NCBI GenBank assembly: GCA_041494805.1 | Contig: JBGQBN010000013.1 | Span: 1 to 64,000 of the forward strand | Reading direction: 5' to 3' | DNA from: JBGQBN01 sp041494805 | GTDB lineage: Bacteria > Acidobacteriota > Terriglobia > Terriglobales > Acidobacteriaceae | DNA length: 64,000 nucleotides | In this document: one piece after another, positions 5,823 to 14,909 of the stretch | Layout: the number at the start of each line of letters is the position of its first letter | Numbering within the stretch: the first letter of the stretch is position 1 | Made by a program: the position numbers and the translations under genes | The notes under the pieces: model-generated | Databases searched by the model: none | Seen by the model: the letters and a program-made list of their open reading frames with translations, nothing else | What the model was told of the DNA's origin: nothing

Positions 5823-7697
5823 TTACTCCACCGTTACGGACTTAGCCAAATTCCGCGGCTGGTCTACATCACACCCACGCCGCACGGCGATGTGATACGC
5901 CAGCAACTGCAGCGGGACAATTTCCAGAATCGGCAGCAACTCTTCCGGCGCCGGCGGAATGTATAGCACATGATCGGCGGCTTCTTTGATCTCTTCGTCG
6001 CCTTCGGTGGCCAGCGCAATGACTTGGCCGGAGCGGGCCTTCACTTCCTTCAGGTTGGAAATCGTCTTCTCATAGCGCACCATGGAGAGCGCGTCTTTGG
6101 GATCGCGAGTGGCGATGATGACCACGGGAAGGTTTTCGTCGATCAACGCATTGGGGCCATGCTTCATTTCGCCAGCGGGATAGCCTTCGGCGTGGATGTA
6201 GGAAATTTCCTTAAGCTTGAGGGCGCCCTCGAGCGCGATTGGGTAATGGATGCCACGTCCCAGGAAAAGGAAATCCTGTGAGCGGACATATTGCTTGGCC
6301 AGGTCTTCGCAATCTTCTTCATGGGTCAGCAGATGTTCGAGCTTGCCCGGAATGCGGGTGAGTTCGTGGACTGCCTCTGTGGCCTGCTCTTTACTGAGTG
6401 TGCCTCGCAGTTGGGCCAGGTACAGTGCGAAAAGGTAGAGCGCTGTGAGCTGGGCAGTGAACGCTTTTGTCGAGGCCACGCCGATTTCGGGGCCGGCGTG
6501 GGTGTAGATCGTGCCAGCCGACTCACGGGTGATCATCGAGCCAACCACGTTGCAGATGGCCAGTGTCTTCGATCCCTTGGCCTTGGCTTCGCGCTGGGCG
6601 GCGATGGTGTCGGCCGTCTCGCCCGACTGCGAAATCAGCATGGTGATAGTTTCGGACGCAATGATCGGATCGCGATAACGCCACTCGCTGGCGTAATCCA
6701 CCTCCACCGGAACCCGCGCCATGCGCTCGATCATGAATTTGCCGGCCTGGGCGGCGTGCCAACTGGTGCCACAGGCGGCGATGTTGATCTTCTTGACCGC
6801 CTTGAACTCGGCTTCAGTGATTTCCATCTCGTCGAGGAAGACGTGGCCGGTTTCCTGCGAGATGCGGCCCAGCGTGGTGTCGCGCACCGAGCGAGGTTGC
6901 TCGTAAATCTCTTTCAGCATGAAATGCTTGAACCCGCCCTTCTCGGCCATGATTGGATCCCAAGTTACGTGCTGGACCTGGCGGACGACGGGCTGGCCGT
7001 TGAAGTCGGTGAGCTGCACGCCCTCCGGCGTAATAACTGCCAGGTCGCCATCGGCGAGGAAGAACAGGTCGCGGGTGTGGTAGAGGATTGCGGGAACGTC
7101 GGAGGCGACGAAGTATTCGTCTTTGCCCAGGCCGATGACAGCCGGCGGGCCGTTGCGGGCGGCGACGATCTTATTAGGTTCATCCACCGCGATCACCGCC
7201 AGGGCGAACACGCCTGAGAGTTGTCCGACAGTCTTGCGGACGGCCTCTTCCAATGAGGGACGGCTGCCGTTGGCGCGTTTCAGGTAGTACTTCTCGACCA
7301 GGTGGGCGATCACTTCAGTATCAGTTTCGGTGGTGAACTTGTGGCCTTCTTCGATCAGTTTCTTTTTCAGGACTACGTAGTTCTCAATGATGCCATTGTG
7401 TACGACGACTACACGTCCGGTGCAATCGCGATGTGGGTGGGCGTTTTCCTCGGTGGGACGGCCGTGAGTGGCCCAGCGGGTGTGGCCGATACCGTAGGTG
7501 CCGTCGAGCGGCTTGAGACGAATCACTTCTTCCAGGTTACGCAGCTTGCCCTCAGCGCGGCGGATCTGGAGGCCTTCGCCGTTGCCGCAGACCGCAATGC
7601 CGGCCGAGTCGTAGCCGCGATATTCCAGCCGCCTCAGCCCATCAATAATCACGGGCACTACGCGCTTCTTGCCAACGTAACCCACGATGCCACACAT
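5823..7697 (-). CDS. glmS: Glutamine-fructose-6-phosphate aminotransferase (isomerising)
   Basis: GlmS makes glucosamine-6-phosphate from fructose-6-phosphate and glutamine, the first committed step to UDP-GlcNAc, peptidoglycan and lipid A. The 624-residue protein starts MCGIVGYVGKKR, so Cys2 is exposed as the N-terminal glutaminase nucleophile. The amidotransferase domain covers about residues 1-240, followed by two SIS domains (SQSGETADT marks the first), and it ends PRNLAKSVTVE as in nearly all GlmS. AAGGAG precedes the ATG. I see no glmS ribozyme-like leader in the ~100 bases upstream. Confidence 0.98.
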   Translation of the reverse strand: MCGIVGYVGKKRVVPVIIDGLRRLEYRGYDSAGIAVCGNGEGLQIRRAEGKLRNLEEVIRLKPLDGTYGIGHTRWATHGRPTEENAHPHRDCTGRVVVVHNGIIENYVVLKKKLIEEGHKFTTETDTEVIAHLVEKYYLKRANGSRPSLEEAVRKTVGQLSGVFALAVIAVDEPNKIVAARNGPPAVIGLGKDEYFVASDVPAILYHTRDLFFLADGDLAVITPEGVQLTDFNGQPVVRQVQHVTWDPIMAEKGGFKHFMLKEIYEQPRSVRDTTLGRISQETGHVFLDEMEITEAEFKAVKKINIAACGTSWHAAQAGKFMIERMARVPVEVDYASEWRYRDPIIASETITMLISQSGETADTIAAQREAKAKGSKTLAICNVVGSMITRESAGTIYTHAGPEIGVASTKAFTAQLTALYLFALYLAQLRGTLSKEQATEAVHELTRIPGKLEHLLTHEEDCEDLAKQYVRSQDFLFLGRGIHYPIALEGALKLKEISYIHAEGYPAGEMKHGPNALIDENLPVVIIATRDPKDALSMVRYEKTISNLKEVKARSGQVIALATEGDEEIKEAADHVLYIPPAPEELLPILEIVPLQLLAYHIAVRRGCDVDQPRNLAKSVTVE

Positions 7698-7802
7698 AGC
7701 GGAACTCCTTACCCTAATCAGGCTAACTCAGTTGGGGAGGCGTAACAATTCTATTCCTGTTTACGACCGGCGCTTCTGGGGGAGTACCTGTAAAGAAAGC
7801 CG

Positions 7803-8048
7803 CTAGTCTTCGAGGGAGAAACGAAACTCTTCAATGACCGGGTTGGTGAGGACGTCGCGGGCGATGCGTGCGACCTCGGTTTCCGCTTCCGTCCGGGTCA
7901 GGCCGCCGTCGAGCGTGAGCTCGAAATACTTGCCCTGGCGGACTTCCTCCAAACCCTTGTAACCCATCTTCTTAAGAGCCCCCTGGATGGTCTTGCCTTG
8001 GGGGTCCAGAACGCTCTTCTTGAGCGAAACGTATACGTAAGCTTTCAT
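7803..8048 (-). CDS. purS: Phosphoribosylformylglycinamidine synthase subunit PurS
   Basis: PurS is the small dimeric subunit that bridges PurQ and PurL in the FGAM synthase complex of de novo purine synthesis. The 81-residue protein has the expected ferredoxin-like beta-alpha-beta pattern and the family hallmarks VLDPQGKTIQGALKKMGY and VRQGKYFEL. No purQ or purL is adjacent, so the complex must be encoded at several loci. A small conserved gene lies 33 bases upstream on the same strand. Confidence 0.93.
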   Translation of the reverse strand: MKAYVYVSLKKSVLDPQGKTIQGALKKMGYKGLEEVRQGKYFELTLDGGLTRTEAETEVARIARDVLTNPVIEEFRFSLED

Positions 8049-8081
8049 GGGGGATAAGTCATTATACGCCAGACCAGAGGC

Positions 8082-8321
8082 TTAGCCCAGACGTGCGAGC
8101 TTTGCGTCCAGATCGGCCAAGGCATGCTCCAACATCTGGCGATGGCGAGGGTCTTGCACCGACTGGAGTTGCTGAAGCACGCTCTTGCGCGCCAGCGACA
8201 GCCCCTCTGCTTGCCGCTGCCTTGCGATCTGATCGGGGGTAAGTCGTTGTTTCAACTGGGTCGGCGTCGCACTGGCGGCTTGCTGCTCCTCGACCGACTT
8301 GCTCTCCCAGCCTCGAGCCAT
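8082..8321 (-). CDS. Small conserved hypothetical protein (coiled coil)
   Basis: The 79-residue protein MARGWESKSVEEQQAAS... is taken from ATG 8321. The longer open frame upstream reads as non-protein-like and crosses a -10 box. The sequence is strongly helical, rich in Gln, Ala, Arg and Glu, and probably forms a coiled coil; no catalytic motif is visible. It precedes purS with a short gap and may share its transcript. I recognise no named function. Confidence 0.7.
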   Translation of the reverse strand: MARGWESKSVEEQQAASATPTQLKQRLTPDQIARQRQAEGLSLARKSVLQQLQSVQDPRHRQMLEHALADLDAKLARLG

Positions 8322-8327
8322 CTGGAA

Positions 8328-8333
8328 ATTATA
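8328..8333 (-). promoter_or_regulatory. -10 box suggesting a leaderless transcript
   Basis: A perfect TATAAT on the minus strand ends 6 bases before ATG 8321, so transcription would start at or next to the initiation codon. No ribosome binding site is present in between. The -35 region is weak. Confidence 0.4.
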
Positions 8334-8444
8334 ACCGGAACACAAATTCCAAGAGCCATTCTTCCTTGGCCAGACCAGTCTTGGGGGCGGGGAGAGAAGT
8401 TCCCGATAGAGCAAACGGGCGAGGGCGCAGGTCCCGGGGGAAAT

Positions 8445-8460
8445 TGGCACTAAACGTGCC
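8445..8460 (+). promoter_or_regulatory. Candidate sigma-54 (-24/-12) promoter
   Basis: TGGCAC (8445-8450), then TAAAC, then GTGCC (8456-8460) gives GG-N10-GC spacing. The -24 element TGGCAC is perfect against the consensus TGGCACG-N4-TTGCW, while the -12 element keeps TGC. It lies about 150 bases before a sigma-54-dependent activator gene, so autoregulation is possible. The stretch 8322-8612 otherwise holds only this and the divergent -10 box. Confidence 0.45.
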
Positions 8461-8612
8461 TACTGAATTAGACCTTGTCATGGGCCGTGCCGCGAGTATT
8501 TTTTATTGCTTTGCCGGTGAAGCGATTTGGTCTATGATGCGACCCACTAGGGGATATGTTCTAGTAGTAAGGGTTTGCTACGAGGGGGCGCAGGCCATGC
8601 GAGCTCGGGCAA

Positions 8613-10658
8613 ATGATCCCCGAAAGCCACTTCGAGTCTGACACAGATCGTTACGAAGCACTGCTGGCAATGGCGGACCTGATGGTCCTCCACCGCAGCC
8701 TGCCGGAGTTGTTTGCCGAAATGGCGGGACGGCTGCGTAAGGTGACAGCAGCGGAGTTCGCCAACTTCTCTCTGCACGATCCCACCAAGAATGTTATGCG
8801 GTTGCATCTCTGGGAGGGCAAGCAGTCTGCCAACGCCCCGCTGGAAGTGCCGGTGGCGGACTCGCCCGCCGGCTGGGCGTGGCAGAACCAGAAACCATTG
8901 GTAGTGCCAGACCTGGAGGCGGACACGCGTTTCTCTTCCGTCCTGAAGGTCCTTCTGGACAGAGGACTACGGTCCTACTGCTGGTTGCCTTTGACCACGG
9001 CGCAAAAACGCTTGGGGACACTGGGGCTGGGCAGTTCCCGGGTAGACGCCTACAACGGAAAGGACATGCGGCTCCTGGCGCGGGTCGCGGAGCTGGTCGC
9101 GGTCGCGGTGGAGAATGCGCTCACCCGCGAGGCCCTGCAGCAGGAGAAAGAACGGCTGCAAATGCTGCTGGAGATTAACACCACGCTGGTCACCAACCGC
9201 GACATGGAGAAACTGTTTCCCGCAATTTCCGGGTTCATGCGGCGGATGATCAAACACGAATACGCCAGCGTGGCGGTTTACGATGAGGCAGCTCACTCGC
9301 TGTCCCTGTATCCACTGGACTCACCTCTGACCATGGGACTGCTCGGGAAGGATACGACGATCCCCGTGAAAGAAACTCCCGTGGGCCACGCTTTGCTGGA
9401 GCGGGAGACCAAGATGTTCGACCGTGAAGACCTGGTGGGGATCCAGTCCAGCTATGTCAGCCAGATGCTGGAACAGGGGATCCAGTCACTGTGCTGTATT
9501 CCGCTGATCACACGAAAAGGCACGCTGGGGGCGCTGAATCTGGGGAGCACCCAGAAGAACGCCTTCGAGTCGCAGGATATCGGCCTTTTGCAGCAGGTGG
9601 CGGCGCAGGTCGCCATTGCGCTGGATAACGCGCGGGCTTACCACGAGATCGCGGAACTTACGGACAGGTTGGCGAAGGAGAAGCTCTACCTGGAAGACGA
9701 GATTCGTTCCGAACTCAACTTCGAAGAAATTGTGGGTGAGAGTGCGGCGCTGAAACGAGTTCTGAACCAGGCCAAGACCGTGGCGCCCAGCGACGCCAGC
9801 GTGCTGATCCTGGGAGAGACGGGTACAGGCAAGGAACTGATTGCTCGTGCCATCCACCGCATGAGCTCCCGGAAGGACAACAATTTCATCAAACTGAACT
9901 GCGCCGCGATTCCCACCGGACTGCTGGAGAGCGAGCTTTTTGGGCACGAGAAGGGCGCGTTTACCGGGGCCATCAGCCAGAAAGTCGGGCGCCTGGAACT
10001 GGCGCACAAGGGAACCCTGTTTCTCGACGAGGTGGGAGATATTCCGCTGGAGCTGCAGCCAAAACTGCTGCGGGTACTGCAGGACCAGGAGTTTGAGAGG
10101 CTGGGCAGTACCCGCACGATCCGGGTGAACGTACGCCTGATCGCCGCCACCAACCGGGACTTGGCGAAGGCCGTGGCCGAACGGGAGTTTCGCAGTGACC
10201 TGTTTTACCGCCTGAATGTTTTTCCCATCCGCATGCCGGCGCTGCGCGAGCGCGAGAACGATACTCCTCTGCTGGTGCGCTATTTCGTCCAGAAGTTTGC
10301 TCGCCGCATGAACAAGCCGATTGACACCATCCCGACGGAAACCATGAATGCATTGGTGAGCTGGGGATGGCCGGGAAATGTACGGGAGCTGGAAAACTTC
10401 ATCGAACGATCTGTGATTCTCTCCGAAGGTCCGGTGCTCAGTGTCCCACTGGCGGAATTAACGCCCACCAGCGAAAACTCTTACAGCAATGGCACGCTGG
10501 AAAGCCTGGAGCGGCAGTATATTGTTCGTGTGCTCCGCGAGACCGGCGGGGTGATTGCAGGATTGCGGGGGGCGGCGGCGCGGCTGGGGCTGAAGCGGAC
10601 GACGCTCCAGTCCAGAATGCTGAGGATGGGCATCTCCCGCGAGGAGTATGAGAACTAA
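8613..10658 (+). CDS. Sigma-54-dependent transcriptional activator with two GAF domains
   Basis: This 681-residue enhancer-binding protein resembles FhlA/NifA. Two GAF sensor domains occupy about residues 25-170 and 185-345. A linker helix leads to the AAA+ domain: Walker A GETGTGKE at 401-408, the sigma-54-contacting loop GAFTGA at 448-453, and Walker B LFLDEVGD at 469-476. The C-terminal ~45 residues form a Fis-type helix-turn-helix (AAARLGLKRTTLQSRM). GAF ligands are unknown. No receiver domain is present, so control is by small-molecule or redox sensing, not by a histidine kinase. A candidate sigma-54 promoter lies upstream. Confidence 0.95.
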   Translation: MIPESHFESDTDRYEALLAMADLMVLHRSLPELFAEMAGRLRKVTAAEFANFSLHDPTKNVMRLHLWEGKQSANAPLEVPVADSPAGWAWQNQKPLVVPDLEADTRFSSVLKVLLDRGLRSYCWLPLTTAQKRLGTLGLGSSRVDAYNGKDMRLLARVAELVAVAVENALTREALQQEKERLQMLLEINTTLVTNRDMEKLFPAISGFMRRMIKHEYASVAVYDEAAHSLSLYPLDSPLTMGLLGKDTTIPVKETPVGHALLERETKMFDREDLVGIQSSYVSQMLEQGIQSLCCIPLITRKGTLGALNLGSTQKNAFESQDIGLLQQVAAQVAIALDNARAYHEIAELTDRLAKEKLYLEDEIRSELNFEEIVGESAALKRVLNQAKTVAPSDASVLILGETGTGKELIARAIHRMSSRKDNNFIKLNCAAIPTGLLESELFGHEKGAFTGAISQKVGRLELAHKGTLFLDEVGDIPLELQPKLLRVLQDQEFERLGSTRTIRVNVRLIAATNRDLAKAVAEREFRSDLFYRLNVFPIRMPALRERENDTPLLVRYFVQKFARRMNKPIDTIPTETMNALVSWGWPGNVRELENFIERSVILSEGPVLSVPLAELTPTSENSYSNGTLESLERQYIVRVLRETGGVIAGLRGAAARLGLKRTTLQSRMLRMGISREEYEN

Positions 10659-10688
10659 CCCTCCCGCGTCAAGGTGTGACCACTTGCT

Positions 10689-10726
10689 GGCCGTGTAGTG
10701 ACGGCCGGTCGGCATTCTGCCGGACC
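10689..10726 (+). terminator. Double hairpin after the sigma-54 activator gene
   Basis: GGCCGT/ACGGCC (10689-10694 with 10701-10706) is followed immediately by GGTCGGCA/TGCCGGACC (10707-10714 with 10718-10726, one bulged G). There is no T run, so termination is only a possibility. The rest of 10659-10882 shows no gene. Confidence 0.3.
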
Positions 10727-10882
10727 ATCGTCAGTCCAACCTCTGATAAAGACCATCCTACGCCGCGGCGAGCAGTCACGATCCCCTATTTACCACAATT
10801 TAGCGAAAGGGTGGGGCTTTGGAACCTGGGCTGCCAGGCAACTTAATCGTGGCCTCCGTGTAGTTCGCAGGATTCACGCAAG

Positions 10883-11176
10883 ATGCTCAGGATCCACATC
10901 GAGGAAAAATGCGAGTCTGCAACCATCCGGCTGGAGGGAAGGCTGGCTGGACCTTGGGTCGAAGAACTGGAGCGCTGCTGGCGCAATGCGTTGGCGCGGT
11001 TGAAGAACCGGACCGTGGTCATCGAACTGGATACGGTAACGTTCGTGGATGCGGAGGGACAATCCCTGCTGGCAGAGATGCACCGAGCCGGGGCAATCTT
11101 GGTGGGCCGGGGGGTTCTGTCGCAATACCTGGCCGAGCAGATTCAGCAACATCAGAGTGGCTGGAAAGGCACGTAG
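10883..11176 (+). CDS. STAS-domain protein
   Basis: This 97-residue protein has the beta-alpha pattern of a STAS domain: IRLEGRLAGPWVEELERCW, then VVIELDTVTFVDAEGQSLLAEMH, where anti-anti-sigma factors carry the conserved D-S/T phosphorylation site. Here the position reads DAEGQ, so classical Ser phosphorylation is doubtful. Such stand-alone STAS proteins are common in acidobacteria. The next regulator frame overlaps or follows directly, suggesting joint expression. Confidence 0.85.
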   Translation: MLRIHIEEKCESATIRLEGRLAGPWVEELERCWRNALARLKNRTVVIELDTVTFVDAEGQSLLAEMHRAGAILVGRGVLSQYLAEQIQQHQSGWKGT

Positions 11177-11325
11177 ACGCGGATTACGTCAAGCAGCCGC
11201 AAAGCGCACGCGTCGACCCCCTCTACCTGTTCGGTTGCAGCCTGTTGTGGCACAGGCAGGCAGATAACAGCGCGGGCTGGGAGTTGATTCACGCCTTGCG
11301 ATCGCAGGATCGGGAGGCGCGTGCG

Positions 11326-12180
11326 ATGGCGTCGGCAATGCTGGCGAAAACGGCAAATGCGCGCTTGTTGGTCCGGGACTTGCGCCGGGCGAGGAGTGGT
11401 CTCAACAGCATTGCGACCGACAACGTAGGCAAGCCCAGTTGGCATAGCTTCGGCAAGGTGGTGGCTGTGAACACTCCTTATGGACTGGAAATCATCGAAA
11501 GCTGCCTTACCTGCAAACTACGGAAAGACAAATGGTTTTGCGGTCTGTCTCCCGAGGTGCTGAAGTCTTTCAGCGCCGCCAGCCACCTGAACACCTATCC
11601 CGGGGGCGCGCTCTTGTTTGTCGAAGGCCAGATGCCACGAGGCGCATTGGTTCTCTGCTCCGGCAAGGTCAAGCTGTCAACGACCTCCCGGGAAGGCAAG
11701 GTGCTCATCCTGAAAATGGCGGAACCGGGCGAGGTACTGGGCTTGAGCGCAGTGATCTCAGGAACGTGCTATGAACTGACTGCCGAGACTGCCGGGCCGT
11801 GCCAGGTGAACTTCATCGAACGCGATGCCCTGATGAAGCTGGTGGAGAAGCACGGAGAATTGGGGCTGCATGCGGCCCAAGCCTTGAGCACGGAGTTCCA
11901 GTCGGCATACCGTGACATTCATGACTTGGTGCTGGCTCGTTCCTCCGCTGGCAAGCTGGCAAGGCTGCTGCTCTCCTGGACTGCAGGCCGGGAACACGGG
12001 GCCGCTGAAATTCGGATTCGTTCCAGCCTTACGCACGAAGAGATGGCGCAGATGATCGGGTCGTCACGGGAGACGGTGACCCGCCTGCTGAGTGAGCTCA
12101 AGAAGAAGGAATTCATCCGCCTGGAAGGTTCGACACTAGTAATCCGCAATCGAGTTGCTTTGGAAGCGCTTGCCGCGTAG
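11326..12180 (+). CDS. Crp/Fnr-family transcriptional regulator with Cys-rich N-terminus
   Basis: The 284-residue frame has a GGGAGG site before ATG 11326. A segment with CLTCKLRKDKWFC supplies three Cys that could hold an Fe-S cluster or sense redox state. It is followed by a cyclic-nucleotide-binding-type beta roll (GGALLFVEGQMPRGALVLCSG) and a C-terminal Crp winged helix with GSSRETVTRLLSELKKK, the recognition helix of the Fnr/Crp group. Possible starts further in (GTG 11461, 11467) would shorten it. The open frame also extends upstream without a stop, through a protein-like stretch (LYLFGCSLLWHRQ) that lacks an ATG. Confidence 0.85.
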   Translation: MASAMLAKTANARLLVRDLRRARSGLNSIATDNVGKPSWHSFGKVVAVNTPYGLEIIESCLTCKLRKDKWFCGLSPEVLKSFSAASHLNTYPGGALLFVEGQMPRGALVLCSGKVKLSTTSREGKVLILKMAEPGEVLGLSAVISGTCYELTAETAGPCQVNFIERDALMKLVEKHGELGLHAAQALSTEFQSAYRDIHDLVLARSSAGKLARLLLSWTAGREHGAAEIRIRSSLTHEEMAQMIGSSRETVTRLLSELKKKEFIRLEGSTLVIRNRVALEALAA

Positions 12181-12200
12181 TTCTCCTTGCGGCCTGAAAT

Positions 12201-12230
12201 GGCGGCCGGCTTTTCCTCCAGCCGGCCGCC
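12201..12230. terminator. Bidirectional terminator between convergent genes
   Basis: Perfect 10-bp stem GGCGGCCGGC (12201-12210) with GCCGGCCGCC (12221-12230), loop TTTTCCTCCA, followed by CCCTTTATT. It lies between the stop codons of the Crp-type gene and the TonB-receptor gene and can serve both. Confidence 0.75.
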
Positions 12231-12246
12231 CCCTTTATTATCAAAC

Positions 12247-14850
12247 TCAGAAAGTAAAGCCCAGCTCCGCAGTGTAGCTGCGCGGCGTGACAAAGTGCGT
12301 CCCACTGAAGGTGGAGAGGAAGTTGTAGAGCGCCTCTTTGTTCGTGAGATTGACCAGGGTAAACTTCGCCGTCATTTTGTAACGATCGGTCTTGAGAACA
12401 TTGTCAAAACCGACACCCATGTCAAACAGGTGCCGGGGAGAGACACGGGGTGGATTGGTGTCATCGTTCTCGGTTCCGTCCGCCGGAATTTGCACCCGCA
12501 ACGCACCCCGACGCGGGCTTGAGCACGATGTAATCGGCGAGCTGAGGCTGGCAAACGTATTGCCGCAGAAGAGACCGATCGCAGCTTGTTGATCGGCGGT
12601 CAATGTAAGCGCGGTGGCGTAGTCCGGGACAGAGCCGTTTACCAGCCCGCTGTCGTACCGCCAGGTGAAAGCGATCCAGCCATCGTGCCGCTTCAGGAAG
12701 CGATACTGCAGGTTAGTGGTTTGCTGGAAGGCCTGGTCGTGATCTATGCGGAACACTCCGGTCGGAGGGTTGTTGTCGAAGAACAGGCCACCGGTCTCAG
12801 GGTTGAAGTAGCGGGAGCGAGTGTGTCCGATGATGGTGTAAGCGCGGAAGCCGTAGATTTCAGGAACACTGACACGAATCGAAAAGCCATCGAGTTTGGA
12901 CTTGTTCCACGAAATCGGGAAGGTGATGGGCGTGTCTCCCAGCGTATTGAAGTCGAAAGCGTTGGAAGTGAACTTCCAAAAATAGTCTCCGTCCACCACC
13001 AAAAAGCGGCCGATTGCCTGCTGGAAACCGGCGTTGTACTGGTTGCGGCGGCCGGAACGCAGTGGAGTGGTGACGCTGGCACCGAAAACGTTCTGGGCCA
13101 GTCCTCCCTGTCCGGCAGCGCTGGAGAGCAGGAGGTTTTCGTTGTACGGAGTTTCCAGCGTGTGGGCGTAGCCGCCACGCAGGATGGTGTTGCTTCGAGT
13201 GATGTGGTAGGCAAGGCCGATCCGGGGATCGAGGGAATAGGCCTCGGTGAGGCCATCGTAGTGGTTGCCACGGACGCCCAGGTTGAGGTTGAGCTTGCCC
13301 AGCGTGATGTTGTCCTGAGCGTAAATGGCCTCCTGATTCACCGCGCCGGTGTCGTGGAATCTCAGCAGGCTGCCACTCCGGGTAAGGTCGAAGGGAACCA
13401 GACCGGACTGAAGATCAGGATTGGCGGCAAAACCGTTGGGAACGCACTGCGCCGGGTCGGTAATGGTTGGGTCAAGCACTGGGTTTCCTGAGGTGTCCAG
13501 ACAAACAGGATTGACGGTCGGGTCCGTGATGCCGAAGTTGAAGCCCTCAGAGAGTGCGGTATGGGAATACTGGAACCCGGCTTTGATGTTGTGGCGGCCC
13601 TTGACGTGGGAGATGTCTACGCGGAATCCGGTGTTCTGAAGGCGTCTGTTTTGGCTCACCGTTTCTGGCTGGTCCGAAAAAAGGTCGGCGCTGGGATAAT
13701 ACTGCACGTGGTCCTGGCGGATAAAGGCGCTGGCAGTCAACAGGGTTGAACTGCTGAAAAGATGAGTCCAACCTGGCGCAATGTTGAAAGTCTTCATTTG
13801 CTGCCGCTGGTCCTGGCCCGAGGTGGCTTGGTCGTAAGTGTTGGGAGCCTGGAACCAGGAACGTGCCAGGAACAAATCCAAGTGAAAGGTGTTCGCCGGG
13901 TTCGGCTGGAAGTCGGCTCGATCGAAGAAACTCTCCGAGTTGCCGGTGTTGTGGATGGACTGAAATTCTGGCGGGTCTAGGAACCGTCCGGTGCGCAGTC
14001 CGTTCGCAGAGAGAAAGTTCCCGTACTTGGCGTTGCCCACCCCCAGGTTAACAGTCGCACTGGGAGTGCCGAAGGAGCCGTAGTCGAACGTCACACTGCC
14101 GGTGGGCTTGGTCTGGCCCATACCCGACTTGGTCGTGACTACCGCCACCAAGCTGGTCTTGTCGCCGTATTCCGCTGGAGGTATTCCGGTGATCAGCTCC
14201 ATCGACTGGATGGCGCTGGCCGCGATCTGGTTCGAATAAACCCGGCTCTGCTGATCTGGAATAGGCTGGTTATCCATGGAGAACGAAGTTTGGGCGTGGT
14301 CGCCGAGAGGATGAAAGAAACCATTCGAGTCAGCCACCACCCCGGGGGAAGAGTAAGTGATGATCTGGCTGAGGGCCGACGCGCCGGATTCGAGTGGGAT
14401 TCGGGATGACACTGCGGAATCCACGTCAGTGTGGGCGCTGGGGTCGTTTTCCAGTAAGTCTCCTGCGTCCGCCTGGACCTCAACTGCTGTAGTGGATGTG
14501 GCCACTTTCAGGGAGATGCTGAGATCGATTGGCACAGACGTACGAACATCAACGTCCTGCTGAGCGACTGCAAAACCCTGTGCGGTTACGGCGAGGTGAT
14601 ACGAGTTCTGCGGTACGTTCCGGAACACGAACAGGCCGGAACTGTCTGTAGTGGTGGTTCGCTCAAACCCGGTTACCGGGTTCTTGATCTCGATGCTGGC
14701 TCCTGGAACCACAGCACCAGTGGAATCAATTACCTTTCCTTCAATGGTGCCGGCTGTGCCGAGCGATTGTGCTGCTGCGGGAATCGGGGCAACCAGGGCA
14801 AGAGAAACAACCAATACAAATGTAGATATCCACCTGCTGGAAATGAGCAT
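12247..14850 (-). CDS. TonB-dependent receptor, Oar-like, with carboxypeptidase-regulatory domain
   Basis: This 867-residue outer-membrane protein begins with a signal peptide ending near ...PIPAAAQS. A carboxypeptidase-regulatory-like beta sandwich follows (TIEGKVIDSTGAVVPGASIEI...FRNVPQNSYHLAV, about residues 35-115), then a plug domain and a large beta barrel ending in the aromatic LGFTF. This architecture is amplified in acidobacteria and is thought to import oligosaccharides or other large nutrients using TonB energy. At 867 residues it is shorter than many Oar-type members (~1,000-1,100). A small His/Cys membrane protein is encoded just upstream on the same strand. Confidence 0.93.
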   Translation of the reverse strand: MLISSRWISTFVLVVSLALVAPIPAAAQSLGTAGTIEGKVIDSTGAVVPGASIEIKNPVTGFERTTTTDSSGLFVFRNVPQNSYHLAVTAQGFAVAQQDVDVRTSVPIDLSISLKVATSTTAVEVQADAGDLLENDPSAHTDVDSAVSSRIPLESGASALSQIITYSSPGVVADSNGFFHPLGDHAQTSFSMDNQPIPDQQSRVYSNQIAASAIQSMELITGIPPAEYGDKTSLVAVVTTKSGMGQTKPTGSVTFDYGSFGTPSATVNLGVGNAKYGNFLSANGLRTGRFLDPPEFQSIHNTGNSESFFDRADFQPNPANTFHLDLFLARSWFQAPNTYDQATSGQDQRQQMKTFNIAPGWTHLFSSSTLLTASAFIRQDHVQYYPSADLFSDQPETVSQNRRLQNTGFRVDISHVKGRHNIKAGFQYSHTALSEGFNFGITDPTVNPVCLDTSGNPVLDPTITDPAQCVPNGFAANPDLQSGLVPFDLTRSGSLLRFHDTGAVNQEAIYAQDNITLGKLNLNLGVRGNHYDGLTEAYSLDPRIGLAYHITRSNTILRGGYAHTLETPYNENLLLSSAAGQGGLAQNVFGASVTTPLRSGRRNQYNAGFQQAIGRFLVVDGDYFWKFTSNAFDFNTLGDTPITFPISWNKSKLDGFSIRVSVPEIYGFRAYTIIGHTRSRYFNPETGGLFFDNNPPTGVFRIDHDQAFQQTTNLQYRFLKRHDGWIAFTWRYDSGLVNGSVPDYATALTLTADQQAAIGLFCGNTFASLSSPITSCSSPRRGALRVQIPADGTENDDTNPPRVSPRHLFDMGVGFDNVLKTDRYKMTAKFTLVNLTNKEALYNFLSTFSGTHFVTPRSYTAELGFTF

Positions 14851-14909
14851 TGCACGCCTCCAATGAGATGTCGGTCCTTGTGGTTTTTAAGTTGTCGTGG
14901 AGCTGATTG

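Noticed and set aside
6291..7217. Long plus-strand frame opposite glmS (308 codons), and similar long antisense frames opposite hisA-like and amidohydrolase genes
   Set aside because: They are mirror frames of strongly biased GC-rich coding regions; the residues are low in conserved motifs and the opposite strand is a certain gene.
7698..7802. glmS ribozyme in the glmS leader
   Set aside because: The ~100-base leader shows no double-pseudoknot core and no conserved G-rich cleavage-site context.
10810..10830. Second sigma-54 promoter before the STAS gene (TGGAAC...CTGCC)
   Set aside because: Spacing GG-N10-GC fits, but both elements deviate from the consensus in several positions; chance matches of this quality are common.
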